A stretch of 64,000 nucleotides of DNA from contig NZ_JAPEPC010000001.1 in the NCBI RefSeq assembly GCF_026340465.1, positions 4,388,001 to 4,452,000 on the forward strand. The letters are read 5' to 3'. The DNA is from Streptomyces sp. NBC_01306 (lineage in GTDB: Bacteria > Actinomycetota > Actinomycetes > Streptomycetales > Streptomycetaceae). The position numbers and the translations under genes were made by a program. The notes beneath the pieces were generated by a model, which was not told the origin of the DNA, did no database searches, and saw nothing but the letters and a program-made list of their open reading frames with translations. Of the stretch, positions 7,203 to 16,583 are shown in pieces; positions within the stretch are counted from its first letter, which is position 1, and each line of letters starts with the position of its first letter.

Positions 7203-8714
7203 TCAAGCCGATCGGTTCATGGTACCGCTACTCGCGAGCCATCCCGCCAGCTTGCCTCCCTGGCCGATCGCCCGCAGCCGTGCCTCGGCGGCGTCGCGCA
7301 CCGGATTGGTCGCCACCACGAGCAGTTCGTCCCCGCGCCGCAGCACCGTCGAGGGCTGCGGTACGAAGCTCGTGCCGTCCCGGACGACCAGGGTGACGGC
7401 GGCGCCCTTGGGCAGCCGCAGCTCGCCGACCTCGACGCCGTGCATCCGGGACTTCTCCGGGATCGCCACCGACAGCAGATGCCCGCGCAGCCGCTCCAGG
7501 GGTGCCGATTCGATGCCCAGGTCCGCCGCGGCGTCGGCGCCGTCGCCGAGGCTGAGCTTCCTGGCCAGCCAGGGGAGCGTCGGCCCCTGCACCAGTGTGT
7601 AGACGACGACGAGCACGAAGACGATGTTGAAGACCCGGGAGCTGCCGTCGATGCCGGACACCATCGGGATGGTCGCCAGGATGATGGGGACGGCTCCGCG
7701 CAGCCCGGCCCACGACATCAGGGTCTGCTCCTGCCAGGGCACCCGGAACGGTGCCAGGCTCAGCAGTACGGAGACCGGCCGCGCCACCATCGTCAGGACC
7801 AGGCCCACGATCACCGCGGGCCAGAAGTCGCTGCCCAGCTCGTGGGGGCTCACCAGCAGTCCGAGCAGGACGAACATGCCGATCTGGGCGATCCAGCCGA
7901 GACCCTCGGCGAACCCGCGGGTGGCCGGCCAGTGCGGCAGCTTGGCGTTGCCGAGCAGCATCGCGGCGAGATAGACGGCGAGGAATCCACTGCCGTGCGC
8001 GATGGCACCGGCCGCGTACGCCGTGATCGCGATGGCCATCACGGCGATCGGGTAGAGGCCGGAGGCGGGCAGCGCGACATGGCGCAGCCCCCACGATCCG
8101 AGCCAGCCGACGGCGAGGCCGATCGAGGCGCCGATCGCCAGCTCCAGGGCGATCTTGCCGATCAGTACGTACCAGTGGTCGACAGGACCGGCCGTCGAGA
8201 ACGCGATGACCAGGATCACCACCGGGGCGTCGTTGAAGCCGGACTCGGCCTCCAGTACACCCGTGATCCGGGCCGGCAGGGGCACCTTGCGCAGGACGGA
8301 GAAGACGGCGGCGGCGTCGGTGGACGACACCACGGCGCCGATGATCAGGGCCTGGCGCCATTCGAGACCGACCAGGTAGTGCGCGCCGGCGGCGGTGATC
8401 CCCACGCTCACCGCGACGCCGGCCGTCGACAGCACGACGGCCATCGGCAGGACCGGTTTGATCTCTTTCCACTTGGTGCCCAGGCCGCCCTCGGTCAGGA
8501 TCACGACCAGCGCGGCGTAGCCGATCACCTGGGTCATCTCGACGTTGTCGAACTTGACGTTGAAGATGCCGTCCTGGCCTATCGCCATCCCGATGCCGAG
8601 ATACAGCAGCAGGCTGGGGAGGCCGCTGCGCGACGAGATGCGCACGGCGGCCACGGCGATCAGCAGGACGAGTGAGCAGATCAGCAGGAGCTCGTTGAGA
8701 TGGTGGACAGTCAG
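7203..8714 (-). CDS. NhaP2-type cation/proton antiporter with C-terminal RCK_C domain, CTG start
   Basis: The product resembles potassium/proton antiporters: about 12 membrane helices with the conserved SSTDAAAVF and ESGFNDAP motifs, followed from about residue 400 by an RCK_C (TrkA_C) domain that binds ligands regulating transport. The normal family N-terminus, TVHHLNELLLICSLVLLIAV, is encoded upstream of the first ATG/GTG codon. Its only start candidate is CTG 8712-8714, placed 7 nt after GGAAGGA. The in-frame stop at 8751-8753 excludes a farther start. Starting at the GTG at 8654 would cut the first helix. The full reading is 503 residues. It is divergent from the penicillin-acylase gene. 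Confidence 0.82.
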   Translation of the reverse strand: MTVHHLNELLLICSLVLLIAVAAVRISSRSGLPSLLLYLGIGMAIGQDGIFNVKFDNVEMTQVIGYAALVVILTEGGLGTKWKEIKPVLPMAVVLSTAGVAVSVGITAAGAHYLVGLEWRQALIIGAVVSSTDAAAVFSVLRKVPLPARITGVLEAESGFNDAPVVILVIAFSTAGPVDHWYVLIGKIALELAIGASIGLAVGWLGSWGLRHVALPASGLYPIAVMAIAITAYAAGAIAHGSGFLAVYLAAMLLGNAKLPHWPATRGFAEGLGWIAQIGMFVLLGLLVSPHELGSDFWPAVIVGLVLTMVARPVSVLLSLAPFRVPWQEQTLMSWAGLRGAVPIILATIPMVSGIDGSSRVFNIVFVLVVVYTLVQGPTLPWLARKLSLGDGADAAADLGIESAPLERLRGHLLSVAIPEKSRMHGVEVGELRLPKGAAVTLVVRDGTSFVPQPSTVLRRGDELLVVATNPVRDAAEARLRAIGQGGKLAGWLASSGTMNRSA

Positions 8715-8903
8715 TGGCCGTTCCTTCCCTCGTACGCTGCAAGTACTTCGTTACCCTACCTAATCCTTGACGCTTCCTTGACGCTTCGCTTACTTGTGCG
8801 ATGCCGCTGGGGATACCGCGTCCGTAACGCACAGGCGCTGCGCCTATGGTTGCTCCAGCGCTCCGTCGGACCTACAGACCACCCTGCCCCTCGAAGGACA
8901 GCG

Positions 8904-11660
8904 ATGCCCGCCGCCACCACCACAGCCGTCCCTTCCGGCACGAAATCCGGCACGAAATCCCGTAAGAAGAAAGGGCGTCGCGCCAGGCTGATCGTGATCG
9001 TCGTGGTGCTGGCGCTCGTTGCGGGCATCGGGTACGGGTCGTACTGGGGCGTGAGCACCGTGCGGGCGTCCCTTCCGCAGACGACCGGTGAGATCAAGGT
9101 CCCCGGCCTCTCGGGCAACGTCGACGTCAAGCGGGACAGCTACGGCGTACCGCAGATCTACGCGGACACCGACGCCGACCTCTTCCGCGCGCAGGGCTAC
9201 GTCCAGGCCCAGGACCGTTTCTACGAGATGGACGTCCGGCGCCACATGACGTCCGGCCGGCTCTCCGAGATGTTCGGATCGAGCCAGGTCAAGACCGACT
9301 CCTTCCTGCGCACGCTCGGCTGGCACCGGGTCGCGCAGAAGGAGTACGACACCAAGCTGTCGCCGGAGACGAAGAAGAACCTCCAGGCGTACTCGGCCGG
9401 GGTCAACGCGTATCTGAAGGGCAAGGACGGCAAGCAGATCTCCGTCGAGTACGCGGCTCTGAACCTCACCAACGACTACAAGCCCGAAGCGTGGACGCCC
9501 GTCGACTCGGTGGCCTGGCTCAAGGCGATGGCCTGGGACCTGCGCGGCAACATGCAGGACGAGATCGACCGTTCGCTGATGACCTCGCGGCTGAGCGCCC
9601 AGCAGATCAGTGACCTGTACCCGTCCTACCCGTACAGCCGGAACAAGCCGATCGTGCAGCAGGGCGGCATCGACCCGGTCACCGGGAAGTTCGACCAGGA
9701 CGCGAACCCGGGCGGCACCGTGGGTGGTTCGGACACCGCGACCGGCGCGGTCCAGGGCATGCAGTCGCAGCTCTCGTCCCTCTCGGACACCCTGGACAAG
9801 ATCCCGACGCTGCTCGGCCCGAGCGGCAGCGGCATCGGATCCAACTCCTGGGTGGTCTCCGGCGACCTGACGACCACCGGCAAACCGCTGCTGGCCAACG
9901 ACCCGCACCTGGCGCCGCAACTGCCGTCCCTCTGGTACCAGATGGGCCTGCACTGCCGGACCATCTCCAGCAGCTGCCACTACGACGTCGCGGGCTACAC
10001 CTTCTCCGGCATGCCGGGCGTGGTCATCGGTCACAACCAGGACATCTCCTGGGGCTTCACCAACCTCGGCGCCGATGTCACCGACCTCTACCTGGAGAAG
10101 GTCACCGACAACGGCTATCTGTACGACGGCGAGGAGAAGCCCTTCACGACCCGCAAGGAGACGATCAAGGTCGCCGGCGGGAAGTCGCGGCAGATCGTCG
10201 TACGGGAGACGAACAACGGCCCGCTGGTCTCCGACCGGGACACCGAACTGGCGAAGGTCGGCCAGAAGGCACCCGTGACCTCGGCGGCCCCGGACCGCGG
10301 CGACGGCTATGCGGTGGCCCTCAAGTGGACCGCGCTCCAGCCGGGCAATTCCATGGACGCGGTCTTCGACCTGGACAAGGCCAAGGACTGGTCCGGCTTC
10401 CGGGCCGCCGCCAAGAACTTCGACGTCCCCTCGCAGAACCTGATCTACGCCGACACCAAGGGCAACATCGGCTACCAGGCGCCCGGCTCCATCCCGATCC
10501 GCTCCAAGGGCGACGACGGCACGATGCCCGCTCCGGGCTGGGACCCCAAGTACGCCTGGAAGGGCACGATCCCCTTCGATCAGCTGCCCTACGAGTACAA
10601 CCCGAAGCGCGGCTACATCGTCACCGCCAACCAGGCCGTGATCGACCCGAAGAAGTACCCGTACCTGATCACCGAGGACTGGGGCTACGGCACCCGCAGC
10701 CGGCGGATCACCGACCTCATCGAGTCGAAGACCAGGGACGGCGGGAAGATCTCGACCGAGGACATGCAGAAGATGCAGCTGGACAACAGCAGCGAGATCG
10801 CCAAGCTGCTGACCCCGATGCTGCTGAAGCTGAACATCAAGGACCCGTACGTCCGCCAGGCGCAGAAGCTCCTCGAAGGCTGGGACTACACCCAGGAGTC
10901 GGACTCGGCGGCGGCCGCGTACTTCAACGCCGTCTGGCGCAACATCCTCAAGCTCGCCTTCGGCAACAAGCTGCCCAAGGAGCTGCGGGTCGAGGGCCAG
11001 TGCCTCAATGTGCCGCCCGCCGACAGTGCTTCGGGTCCTGCCGACAAACAGGACAAGCTGGTACGGGAGTGCGGCGAGCGCTCGGCCGACTCGGCGCAGC
11101 CGGACGGCGGCGACCGCTGGTTCGAGGTCGTGCGCAAGCTGCTCGACAAGCCGGACAGCGACTGGTGGAAGACGCCGAAGACCCGTCTGGACAAGCCCAC
11201 CCACAACCGTGACGAGCTGCTCGGGCGGGCCATGAAGGACGCCCGCTGGGAGCTGACCGCCAAGCTCGGCAAGGACGTCGACACCTGGAACTGGGGCCGG
11301 CTGCACCAGCTGATGCTCACCAACCAGACGCTCGGCACCGACGGCCCCGGCATCCTCAAGTGGCTGCTCAACCGCGGCCCGTTCAACCTGGGCGGCGGCG
11401 AGGCGGCGGTCGACGCCACCGGCTGGAACGCGGCCGGCGGGTACGGCGTCGTCTGGGTCCCCTCGATGCGGATGGTCGTGAACCTCAAGGACCTCGACAA
11501 GTCGCAGTGGATCAACCTGACCGGGGAGTCGGGGCACGCGTACAGCGCGCACTACACCGACCAGGAAGGCAAGTGGGCCAACGGCGATCTGCTCGACTGG
11601 TCGTTCAGCAAGGCCGCCGTGGACAGGAGCACGGTCGACACCCTGGTGCTCAAGCCGTGA
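8904..11660 (+). CDS. penicillin acylase family protein (Ntn hydrolase)
   Basis: The 918-residue protein belongs to the penicillin/cephalosporin/AHL acylase family, secreted or membrane-anchored amide hydrolases that self-cleave. Residues 29-48 form an N-terminal membrane anchor after a Lys/Arg-rich stretch. The alpha-chain region contains DSYGVPQIYADTDADLF. The autocleavage site is Gly312-Ser313 (GIG-SNSWVV), with Ser313 the beta-chain nucleophile; the spacer runs before it. GHNQDISWGFTNLGADV and the late NTTIW-like end regions fit the family. ATG 8904 has GAAGGA upstream. The natural substrate is unknown; it may be a lactone, peptide or acylated antibiotic. Confidence 0.88.
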   Translation: MPAATTTAVPSGTKSGTKSRKKKGRRARLIVIVVVLALVAGIGYGSYWGVSTVRASLPQTTGEIKVPGLSGNVDVKRDSYGVPQIYADTDADLFRAQGYVQAQDRFYEMDVRRHMTSGRLSEMFGSSQVKTDSFLRTLGWHRVAQKEYDTKLSPETKKNLQAYSAGVNAYLKGKDGKQISVEYAALNLTNDYKPEAWTPVDSVAWLKAMAWDLRGNMQDEIDRSLMTSRLSAQQISDLYPSYPYSRNKPIVQQGGIDPVTGKFDQDANPGGTVGGSDTATGAVQGMQSQLSSLSDTLDKIPTLLGPSGSGIGSNSWVVSGDLTTTGKPLLANDPHLAPQLPSLWYQMGLHCRTISSSCHYDVAGYTFSGMPGVVIGHNQDISWGFTNLGADVTDLYLEKVTDNGYLYDGEEKPFTTRKETIKVAGGKSRQIVVRETNNGPLVSDRDTELAKVGQKAPVTSAAPDRGDGYAVALKWTALQPGNSMDAVFDLDKAKDWSGFRAAAKNFDVPSQNLIYADTKGNIGYQAPGSIPIRSKGDDGTMPAPGWDPKYAWKGTIPFDQLPYEYNPKRGYIVTANQAVIDPKKYPYLITEDWGYGTRSRRITDLIESKTRDGGKISTEDMQKMQLDNSSEIAKLLTPMLLKLNIKDPYVRQAQKLLEGWDYTQESDSAAAAYFNAVWRNILKLAFGNKLPKELRVEGQCLNVPPADSASGPADKQDKLVRECGERSADSAQPDGGDRWFEVVRKLLDKPDSDWWKTPKTRLDKPTHNRDELLGRAMKDARWELTAKLGKDVDTWNWGRLHQLMLTNQTLGTDGPGILKWLLNRGPFNLGGGEAAVDATGWNAAGGYGVVWVPSMRMVVNLKDLDKSQWINLTGESGHAYSAHYTDQEGKWANGDLLDWSFSKAAVDRSTVDTLVLKP

Positions 11661-11738
11661 CGCGGGCGCGCCGGCTGTGACGTGAGGCGCCGGTCGCGCA
11701 GGGACAGCTGCGCGCCGGCGCCTGCCGGAGCCTCCGGT

Positions 11739-12332
11739 TCATGCGCCGAACCGGCGGACTCCTTCCGGGGTCACCACTGCCTGTACGGGGTGGTCGTGCG
11801 GTTCCTCCGGGACCCGTGCGACCACCTCGTCGCCGTACAGCAGCACCACCAGGGCGGGGTGCGCGTCCGCCCGTGCGAGCCGGGCGAGGACCCGGTCGTA
11901 GCTGCCGCCGCCGCGCCCCAGCCGCATCCCCCGTCCGTCGACGGCCAGCCCTGGCAGCAGAACGGCGTCCGCGTCGAGCACCGCGTCCACGCCGAGCCGT
12001 GCGCCGTCCGGCTCACGGAGCCCGCGCCCGGCGGGCACCAGCGAGTCCGCGCCCTCGTACGCGCCCCAGTCGAGGTCGTTGTCGGGCAGCAGCACCGGAA
12101 GCAGCACCCGGACCCCGCGGGCGCGCAGCGCGTCCAGGAGCGGGCGGGTGCCCGGCTCGCGGCCGACCGAGACATACGCCGCGACCGTGCGCGCCCGCGC
12201 CAGCTCCGGGAGCGCGACGGCGTGCCCGGCGAGAACCGCGGCGGCCGATTGCACGTCCTCAGTGGGCAGGAGGGCTCGCGCGGCCAGGAGTTGCTGCCGC
12301 AGGGACGCTTTGTCGAAGTTTGCGGGCACCAT
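11739..12332 (-). CDS. 5-formyltetrahydrofolate cyclo-ligase
   Basis: The 197-residue protein has the family pattern: KASLRQQLLAARALL at the N-terminus, AYVSVGREPGTRPLLDAL, PVLLPDNDLDWGAYEG and the ATP/folate loop LGRGGGSYDRVLARL. It converts 5-formyl-THF to 5,10-methenyl-THF with ATP, removing a folate that inhibits serine hydroxymethyltransferase. It is divergent from galU with a 94-bp shared intergenic region, an arrangement I recall in many actinomycetes. Confidence 0.9.
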   Translation of the reverse strand: MVPANFDKASLRQQLLAARALLPTEDVQSAAAVLAGHAVALPELARARTVAAYVSVGREPGTRPLLDALRARGVRVLLPVLLPDNDLDWGAYEGADSLVPAGRGLREPDGARLGVDAVLDADAVLLPGLAVDGRGMRLGRGGGSYDRVLARLARADAHPALVVLLYGDEVVARVPEEPHDHPVQAVVTPEGVRRFGA

Positions 12333-12413
12333 GGGAAGTTCGCAATCCTCTCGTAACCTCGGGTATGAGGATCTATTAACCGGAGCATCATCTTCCGCCT
12401 CGAAGTCAGCGGA

Positions 12414-12419
12414 TATGGT
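12414..12419 (+). promoter_or_regulatory. -10 hexamer TATGGT of galU, leaderless
   Basis: TATGGT ends 7 nt before ATG 12427 and no ribosome-binding site is visible, so the galU message probably begins at its start codon. Confidence 0.5.
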
Positions 12420-12426
12420 GCTACGT

Positions 12427-13329
12427 ATGACTCAGTTGCCACCCAGGATCAGCAAGGCTGTCATTCCGGCAGCGGGCCTCGGCACCCGGTTCCTGCCGGC
12501 CACCAAGGCCACTCCCAAAGAGATGCTGCCCGTGGTGGACAAACCAGCCATCCAGTACGTCGTCGAGGAGGCCGTCTCGGCCGGTCTCTCCGACGTACTC
12601 ATGATCACCGGTCGGAACAAGCGTCCGCTGGAGGACCACTTCGACCGCAACTACGAGCTGGAGTCGGCGCTCACCCGCAAGGGCGATGCCGAGAAGCTGG
12701 CCAGGGTCCAGGAGTCCAGCGACCTCGCGACCATGCACTACGTACGCCAGGGCGACCCCAGGGGACTGGGCCACGCCGTCCTGTGCGCGGCCCCGCACGT
12801 CGGTGACCAGCCCTTCGCGGTCCTCCTCGGCGACGACCTGATCGACCCGCGCGACCCGCTGCTGGCACGCATGGTGGAGATCCAGGAGCGCGAGGGCGGC
12901 AGTGTGGTCGCCCTCATGGAGGTCGAGCCGGCCCAGATCCACCTGTACGGCTGCGCGGCCGTCGAGCCGACCGGTGAGTCGGACGTGGTCAAGGTCACCG
13001 ACCTGGTGGAGAAGCCCGCGGTGGCCGACGCCCCCAGCAACCTCGCGATCATCGGCCGTTACGTCCTGGACCCCGCGGTCTTCGACATACTGCGCAAGAC
13101 CGAGCCCGGCCGCGGCAACGAGATCCAGCTCACCGACGCCCTCCAGCAGCTCGCCCACGACGAGAAGGCGGGCGGCCCGGTTCACGGTGTCGTCTTCAAG
13201 GGCCGCCGCTATGACACCGGCGACCGGGGCGACTATCTGCGTGCCATTGTCAGACTCGCGTGCGAACGTGAGGACCTGGGCCCGGACTTCAAGGCCTGGC
13301 TTCGCCGTTATGTCACCGAGGAGATGTAG
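12427..13329 (+). CDS. galU: UTP-glucose-1-phosphate uridylyltransferase
   Basis: The 300-residue enzyme makes UDP-glucose from UTP and glucose-1-phosphate for cell-wall, glycogen and trehalose-related glycosylation. The nucleotidyltransferase signature is AVIPAAGLGTRFLPATKATPK near the N-terminus, followed by LPVVDKPAIQYVVEEA, LLGDDLI and DLVEKP. An in-frame ATG at 12415 lies within the proposed -10 hexamer, so I chose 12427, which also matches the family start. moeA follows after 3 bp, so galU heads the molybdopterin gene set. Confidence 0.93.
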   Translation: MTQLPPRISKAVIPAAGLGTRFLPATKATPKEMLPVVDKPAIQYVVEEAVSAGLSDVLMITGRNKRPLEDHFDRNYELESALTRKGDAEKLARVQESSDLATMHYVRQGDPRGLGHAVLCAAPHVGDQPFAVLLGDDLIDPRDPLLARMVEIQEREGGSVVALMEVEPAQIHLYGCAAVEPTGESDVVKVTDLVEKPAVADAPSNLAIIGRYVLDPAVFDILRKTEPGRGNEIQLTDALQQLAHDEKAGGPVHGVVFKGRRYDTGDRGDYLRAIVRLACEREDLGPDFKAWLRRYVTEEM

Positions 13330-13332
13330 CAC

Positions 13333-14637
13333 GTGAGCAACACCCCGATCTGGTCGGTGGACGAGCATCTGGACGACATCCTCGCGGCCGTCCGCCCCCT
13401 CGAACCGATCGAGCTGCAACTGCCGGACGCGCAGGGCTGCGTCCTCTTCGAGGACGTCACGGTCGAGATCTCGCTGCCGCCCTTCGACAACAGCTCGATG
13501 GACGGGTACGCGGTCCGTACGGTCGATGTCGAGGGTGCGAGCGAGGAGTTCCCCGCTGTCCTCACGGTCATCGGGGACGTGGCGGCCGGGATGGCCGAAC
13601 TGCCCACGGTGGGGCCGGGCGAGGCCGCCCGCATCATGACGGGCGCGCCGCTGCCGCCCGGCGCACAGGCCGTCGTACCGGTCGAGTGGACCGACGGCGG
13701 CACCGGCGGGGGAGCGGCCACCACTATGCGGGCCGCGAGCGGCGCACCCGAGGGCGCGAGCGGCGAAGTCCGCGTGTACCGCCAGGCCAGGCCGGGCGAA
13801 CACGTCCGCGAGTGCGGCAGCGACGTCCGCTCCGGCGACCTCGCGCTCGAAGCGGGCACGGTGCTCGGCCCGCCGCAGATCGGGCTGCTCGCCGCGATCG
13901 GCCGGGGCTCCGTGCGGGTACGCCCGCGTCCGCGCGTCGTCGTGATGTCGACCGGCAGCGAGCTGACCCAGCCGGGTGAGGTGCTCGCCGAGGGCCAGAT
14001 CTACGACTCCAACAGCTTCGCCCTGGCCGCGGCGGCCCGGGACGCGGGCGCCATCTCGTACCGCGTCGGAGCGGTCACCGACGACGCCGACGCGCTGCGC
14101 GCCACCATCGAGGACCAGCTGGTCAGGGCCGACCTCCTGGTCACCACCGGTGGCGTCAGCGTCGGCGCGTACGACGTGGTGAAGGAGGCGCTGTCGTCCG
14201 TCGGCGACGAGGACGAGCACGGCAGCGGTATCGACTTCCGCAAGCTGGCGATGCAGCCGGGCAAGCCCCAGGGCTTCGGCTCGATCGGCCCCGACCACAC
14301 CCCGCTGCTCGCCCTCCCCGGCAACCCGGTCTCCAGCTATGTCTCGTTCGAGTTGTTCGTGCGCCCCGCGATCCGCGCCCTGATGGGCATGAAGAACGTC
14401 AGCCGTCCGACGGTGCGCGCCACCCTGGAGACCGGCAAGGCGATCAGCTCGCCCGCCGGACGGCGCCAGTTCCTGCGCGGCCGGTACGACGCGGAGAAGG
14501 GAACCGTCGCCACCGTCGGGGGTTCCGGCTCGCATCTGATCGCGGCTCTCGCTCACGCCGACTGCCTGCTCGTCATCCCCGAGGAGACCGTCGTGGCCGA
14601 GTCCGGCACGGAGCTCGAAGTGGTCCTCCTGGGGTGA
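13333..14637 (+). CDS. moeA: MoeA/gephyrin-like molybdotransferase (Glp type)
   Basis: The 434-residue protein inserts molybdenum into molybdopterin-AMP in the MoeA family. It has the domain 1 motif PPFDNSSMDGYAV, the MoaB/Mog-like domain with TTGGVSVGAYD, the MQPGKPQGFG loop and LPGNPVSSYVSFE, then the C-terminal barrel. A Gly/Ala-rich insert sits at about residues 120-140. It begins at GTG 13333, 3 bp after galU. In actinobacteria such proteins paired with a membrane partner (GlpR) have been linked to cell division as Glp. A GlpR-like gene lies 2 kb downstream here, so this copy may be the Glp type. Confidence 0.88.
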   Translation: MSNTPIWSVDEHLDDILAAVRPLEPIELQLPDAQGCVLFEDVTVEISLPPFDNSSMDGYAVRTVDVEGASEEFPAVLTVIGDVAAGMAELPTVGPGEAARIMTGAPLPPGAQAVVPVEWTDGGTGGGAATTMRAASGAPEGASGEVRVYRQARPGEHVRECGSDVRSGDLALEAGTVLGPPQIGLLAAIGRGSVRVRPRPRVVVMSTGSELTQPGEVLAEGQIYDSNSFALAAAARDAGAISYRVGAVTDDADALRATIEDQLVRADLLVTTGGVSVGAYDVVKEALSSVGDEDEHGSGIDFRKLAMQPGKPQGFGSIGPDHTPLLALPGNPVSSYVSFELFVRPAIRALMGMKNVSRPTVRATLETGKAISSPAGRRQFLRGRYDAEKGTVATVGGSGSHLIAALAHADCLLVIPEETVVAESGTELEVVLLG

Positions 14638-14697
14638 GGGCGGCGCCGTGGCGGTACCGTGTCTGACCACACAGGCCAGACCGGGAGCACCACAGCA

Positions 14698-15198
14698 ATG
14701 AGTAAGCAGCAAGGGCTCACGCACATCGATGAGGTGGGTGCGGCCCGCATGGTCGACGTCTCGGAGAAGGACGTCACCGCACGCACCGCACGCGCGAGCG
14801 GTCGGGTTCTCGTCTCGCCGCGCGTCGTGGAACTGCTCAGGGGCGAGGGAGTCCCCAAGGGAGACGCCCTGGCCACCGCCCGGATCGCGGGCATCATGGG
14901 AGCCAAGCGCACCCCCGATCTGATCCCGCTGTGCCACCCGCTCGCGGTCTCCGGGGTGAAGCTCGGCCTGACCGTCGCCGACGACGCGGTCGAGATCCTC
15001 GCCACGGTGAAGACCACCGACAGGACCGGCGTCGAGATGGAGGCGCTGACGGCCGTCACGGTCGCCGCGCTCACCGTGATCGACATGGTGAAGGCGGTCG
15101 ACAAGGGCGCGGTCATCACCGACGTCCGGGTCGAGGAGAAGACGGGCGGCAAGTCCGGCACGTACCGCCGCCCGGACCCGGAGGGGACCGGAGCATGA
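14698..15198 (+). CDS. moaC: cyclic pyranopterin monophosphate synthase
   Basis: MoaC with MoaA converts GTP to cyclic pyranopterin monophosphate, the first step of molybdenum cofactor synthesis. The 166-residue reading from ATG 14698 has LTHIDEVGAARMVDVSEKD, AGIMGAKRTPDLIPLCHPL and KTTDRTGVEMEALTAVTVA, covering the catalytic Lys and Asp region. An earlier GTG at 14659 is in frame, but ATG 14698 has GGGAG about 10 nt upstream and gives the usual length. The stop overlaps the start of mogA by 4 bp. Confidence 0.92.
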   Translation: MSKQQGLTHIDEVGAARMVDVSEKDVTARTARASGRVLVSPRVVELLRGEGVPKGDALATARIAGIMGAKRTPDLIPLCHPLAVSGVKLGLTVADDAVEILATVKTTDRTGVEMEALTAVTVAALTVIDMVKAVDKGAVITDVRVEEKTGGKSGTYRRPDPEGTGA

Positions 15199-15722
15199 GT
15201 ACCCCGACCACCCCGCCCACGGCACGGGCGTACACCGCACTCGTGGTGACAGCGTCGAACCGCGCGTCGGCCGGCGTCTACGCGGACCGGGGCGGCCCGC
15301 TCATCGCCGAGGCGCTCACCGGACTCGGCTTCACGGTCGAAGGACCGCAGGTCGTCCCGGACGGAGACCCGGTCGAGCAGGCGCTGCGCGCCGGGGTGGC
15401 GGCGGCGTACGACGTCATCGTCACCACCGGCGGTACGGGCATCTCGCCCACCGACCGCACCCCCGACGCGACCCTGCGTGTCGTCGACCGCGAGATCCCG
15501 GGCATCGCGGAGGCGATCCGTGCCGAAGGCCTGGCCAAGGTCCCGGCCGCCGCACTCTCACGGGGCGTCGCCGGGCTGGCCGGCACGACCCTCGTCGTCA
15601 ACCTCCCCGGCTCCACCGGCGGGGTCCGCGACGGACTCGCCGTACTCGGACGGCTGCTGGTGCACGCCGTGGACCAGATCCGGGGCGGCGACCACCCCAG
15701 ACCCGCCGGGAGCATGAGCTGA
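15195..15722 (+). CDS. mog: MogA/MoaB-type molybdopterin adenylyltransferase
   Basis: The 175-residue protein activates molybdopterin with ATP (MogA/MoaB fold). ATG 15195 overlaps the moaC stop (ATGA). Motifs are ALVVTASNRASAGVY, VTTGGTGISPTDRTPDAT (the molybdopterin-binding GGTG loop) and LVVNLPGSTGGVRDGL. With moaC and moeA upstream it forms a compact cofactor operon behind galU. Confidence 0.9.
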   Translation: MSTPTTPPTARAYTALVVTASNRASAGVYADRGGPLIAEALTGLGFTVEGPQVVPDGDPVEQALRAGVAAAYDVIVTTGGTGISPTDRTPDATLRVVDREIPGIAEAIRAEGLAKVPAAALSRGVAGLAGTTLVVNLPGSTGGVRDGLAVLGRLLVHAVDQIRGGDHPRPAGSMS

Positions 15723-15739
15723 ACCTCTCACCGTGGCCC

Positions 15740-16351
15740 GTGGAACTGGCAGAAGGCCCCGTCGCCCTGCGCCCCATAAAACTGCGGGACCAGAAGGTCT
15801 GGCGCGAGGTGAACCGGCGCAACCGCGACTGGCTGCGCCCCTGGGAGGCGACCGTTCCGCCGCCCGCACCGGGCGGCCCGGTCGCGCAGCGCCCCACCTA
15901 CCGGCAGATGGTCCGCCATCTGCGCTCGGAGGCGCACGCCGGGCGGATGCTGCCGTTCGTGATCGAGTACCAGGGGCGGCTCGTCGGGCAGCTGACCGTG
16001 GCCGGGATCACCTGGGGCTCGATGTGCTCGGGCCATGTCGGTTACTGGGTCGACCGGGAGGTCGCCGGGCGGGGTGTCATGCCGACCGCGGTGGCGCTCG
16101 CCGTCGACCACTGTTTCCGTACCGTCGGGATGCACCGCATGGAGGTCTGCATTCGCCCGGAGAACGAACCGAGCCGGCGGGTCGTGGAGAAACTCGGATT
16201 CCGCGAGGAGGGGCTGCGGCCGCGTTATCTGCACATCGACGGGGGCTGGCGTGACCATCTGGTCTTCGCGCTGACCGCCGAAGAAGTCCCTGACGGGCTG
16301 CTCAACAGGTGGCGCCGGGCGCGTCCGGGGACGACACCGAAGCGGCCGTGA
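15740..16351 (+). CDS. RimJ/RimL-type GNAT N-acetyltransferase
   Basis: The 203-residue protein carries the GNAT fold: VALRPIKLRDQKVWREV at the N-terminus, VGQLTVAGI, the acetyl-CoA loop region GYWVDREVAGRGVM (Q/RxxGxG/A type), and HRMEVCIRPENEPSRRVVEKLGFREEG. This pattern fits the RimJ/RimL branch, which acetylates N-terminal alpha-amino groups of ribosomal proteins or other substrates. GTG 15740, 17 bp after mogA, is the only start that preserves the N-terminal strand. It is probably cotranscribed with the molybdopterin genes, though the link may be only positional. Confidence 0.85.
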   Translation: MELAEGPVALRPIKLRDQKVWREVNRRNRDWLRPWEATVPPPAPGGPVAQRPTYRQMVRHLRSEAHAGRMLPFVIEYQGRLVGQLTVAGITWGSMCSGHVGYWVDREVAGRGVMPTAVALAVDHCFRTVGMHRMEVCIRPENEPSRRVVEKLGFREEGLRPRYLHIDGGWRDHLVFALTAEEVPDGLLNRWRRARPGTTPKRP

Positions 16352-16571
16352 GTCTGTTCGCAAGCTGCCCGGGAGTGTTCCTGGCAGCTTGTCAGAAGAC
16401 CCCGTAAATAAAATAAGTGTTCGAAATTGGCGCCCAATCGGGCATCATCCGTAGTGAACACGCCCACATTCGGAGACTGTTGATCCGAACAATCACAAAA
16501 AAAGTTCGAGATATCAGCCGGATCGTGCGACACACCGGGCCAATTGGCAGATGGCCCCATGCGGACCCCTC

Positions 16572-16577
16572 TACGGT
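16572..16577 (+). promoter_or_regulatory. -10 hexamer TACGGT of glpR, leaderless
   Basis: TACGGT ends 6 nt before GTG 16584. The AT-rich 16.40-16.52 kb segment upstream, unusual in this window, is the likely promoter region. Confidence 0.45.
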
Positions 16578-16583
16578 GTGAGG

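Noticed and set aside
8844..11552. 902-residue open frame antisense to the penicillin-acylase gene
   Set aside because: High-GC coding sequence leaves long open frames on the opposite strand. The plus-strand reading has clear Ntn-hydrolase motifs, and the antisense frame has no domains.
12421..15240. 939-residue open frame antisense to galU-moeA-moaC
   Set aside because: It spans three well-defined genes on the other strand, has no ribosome-binding site and reads as a mirror composition (His/Asp/Arg-rich).
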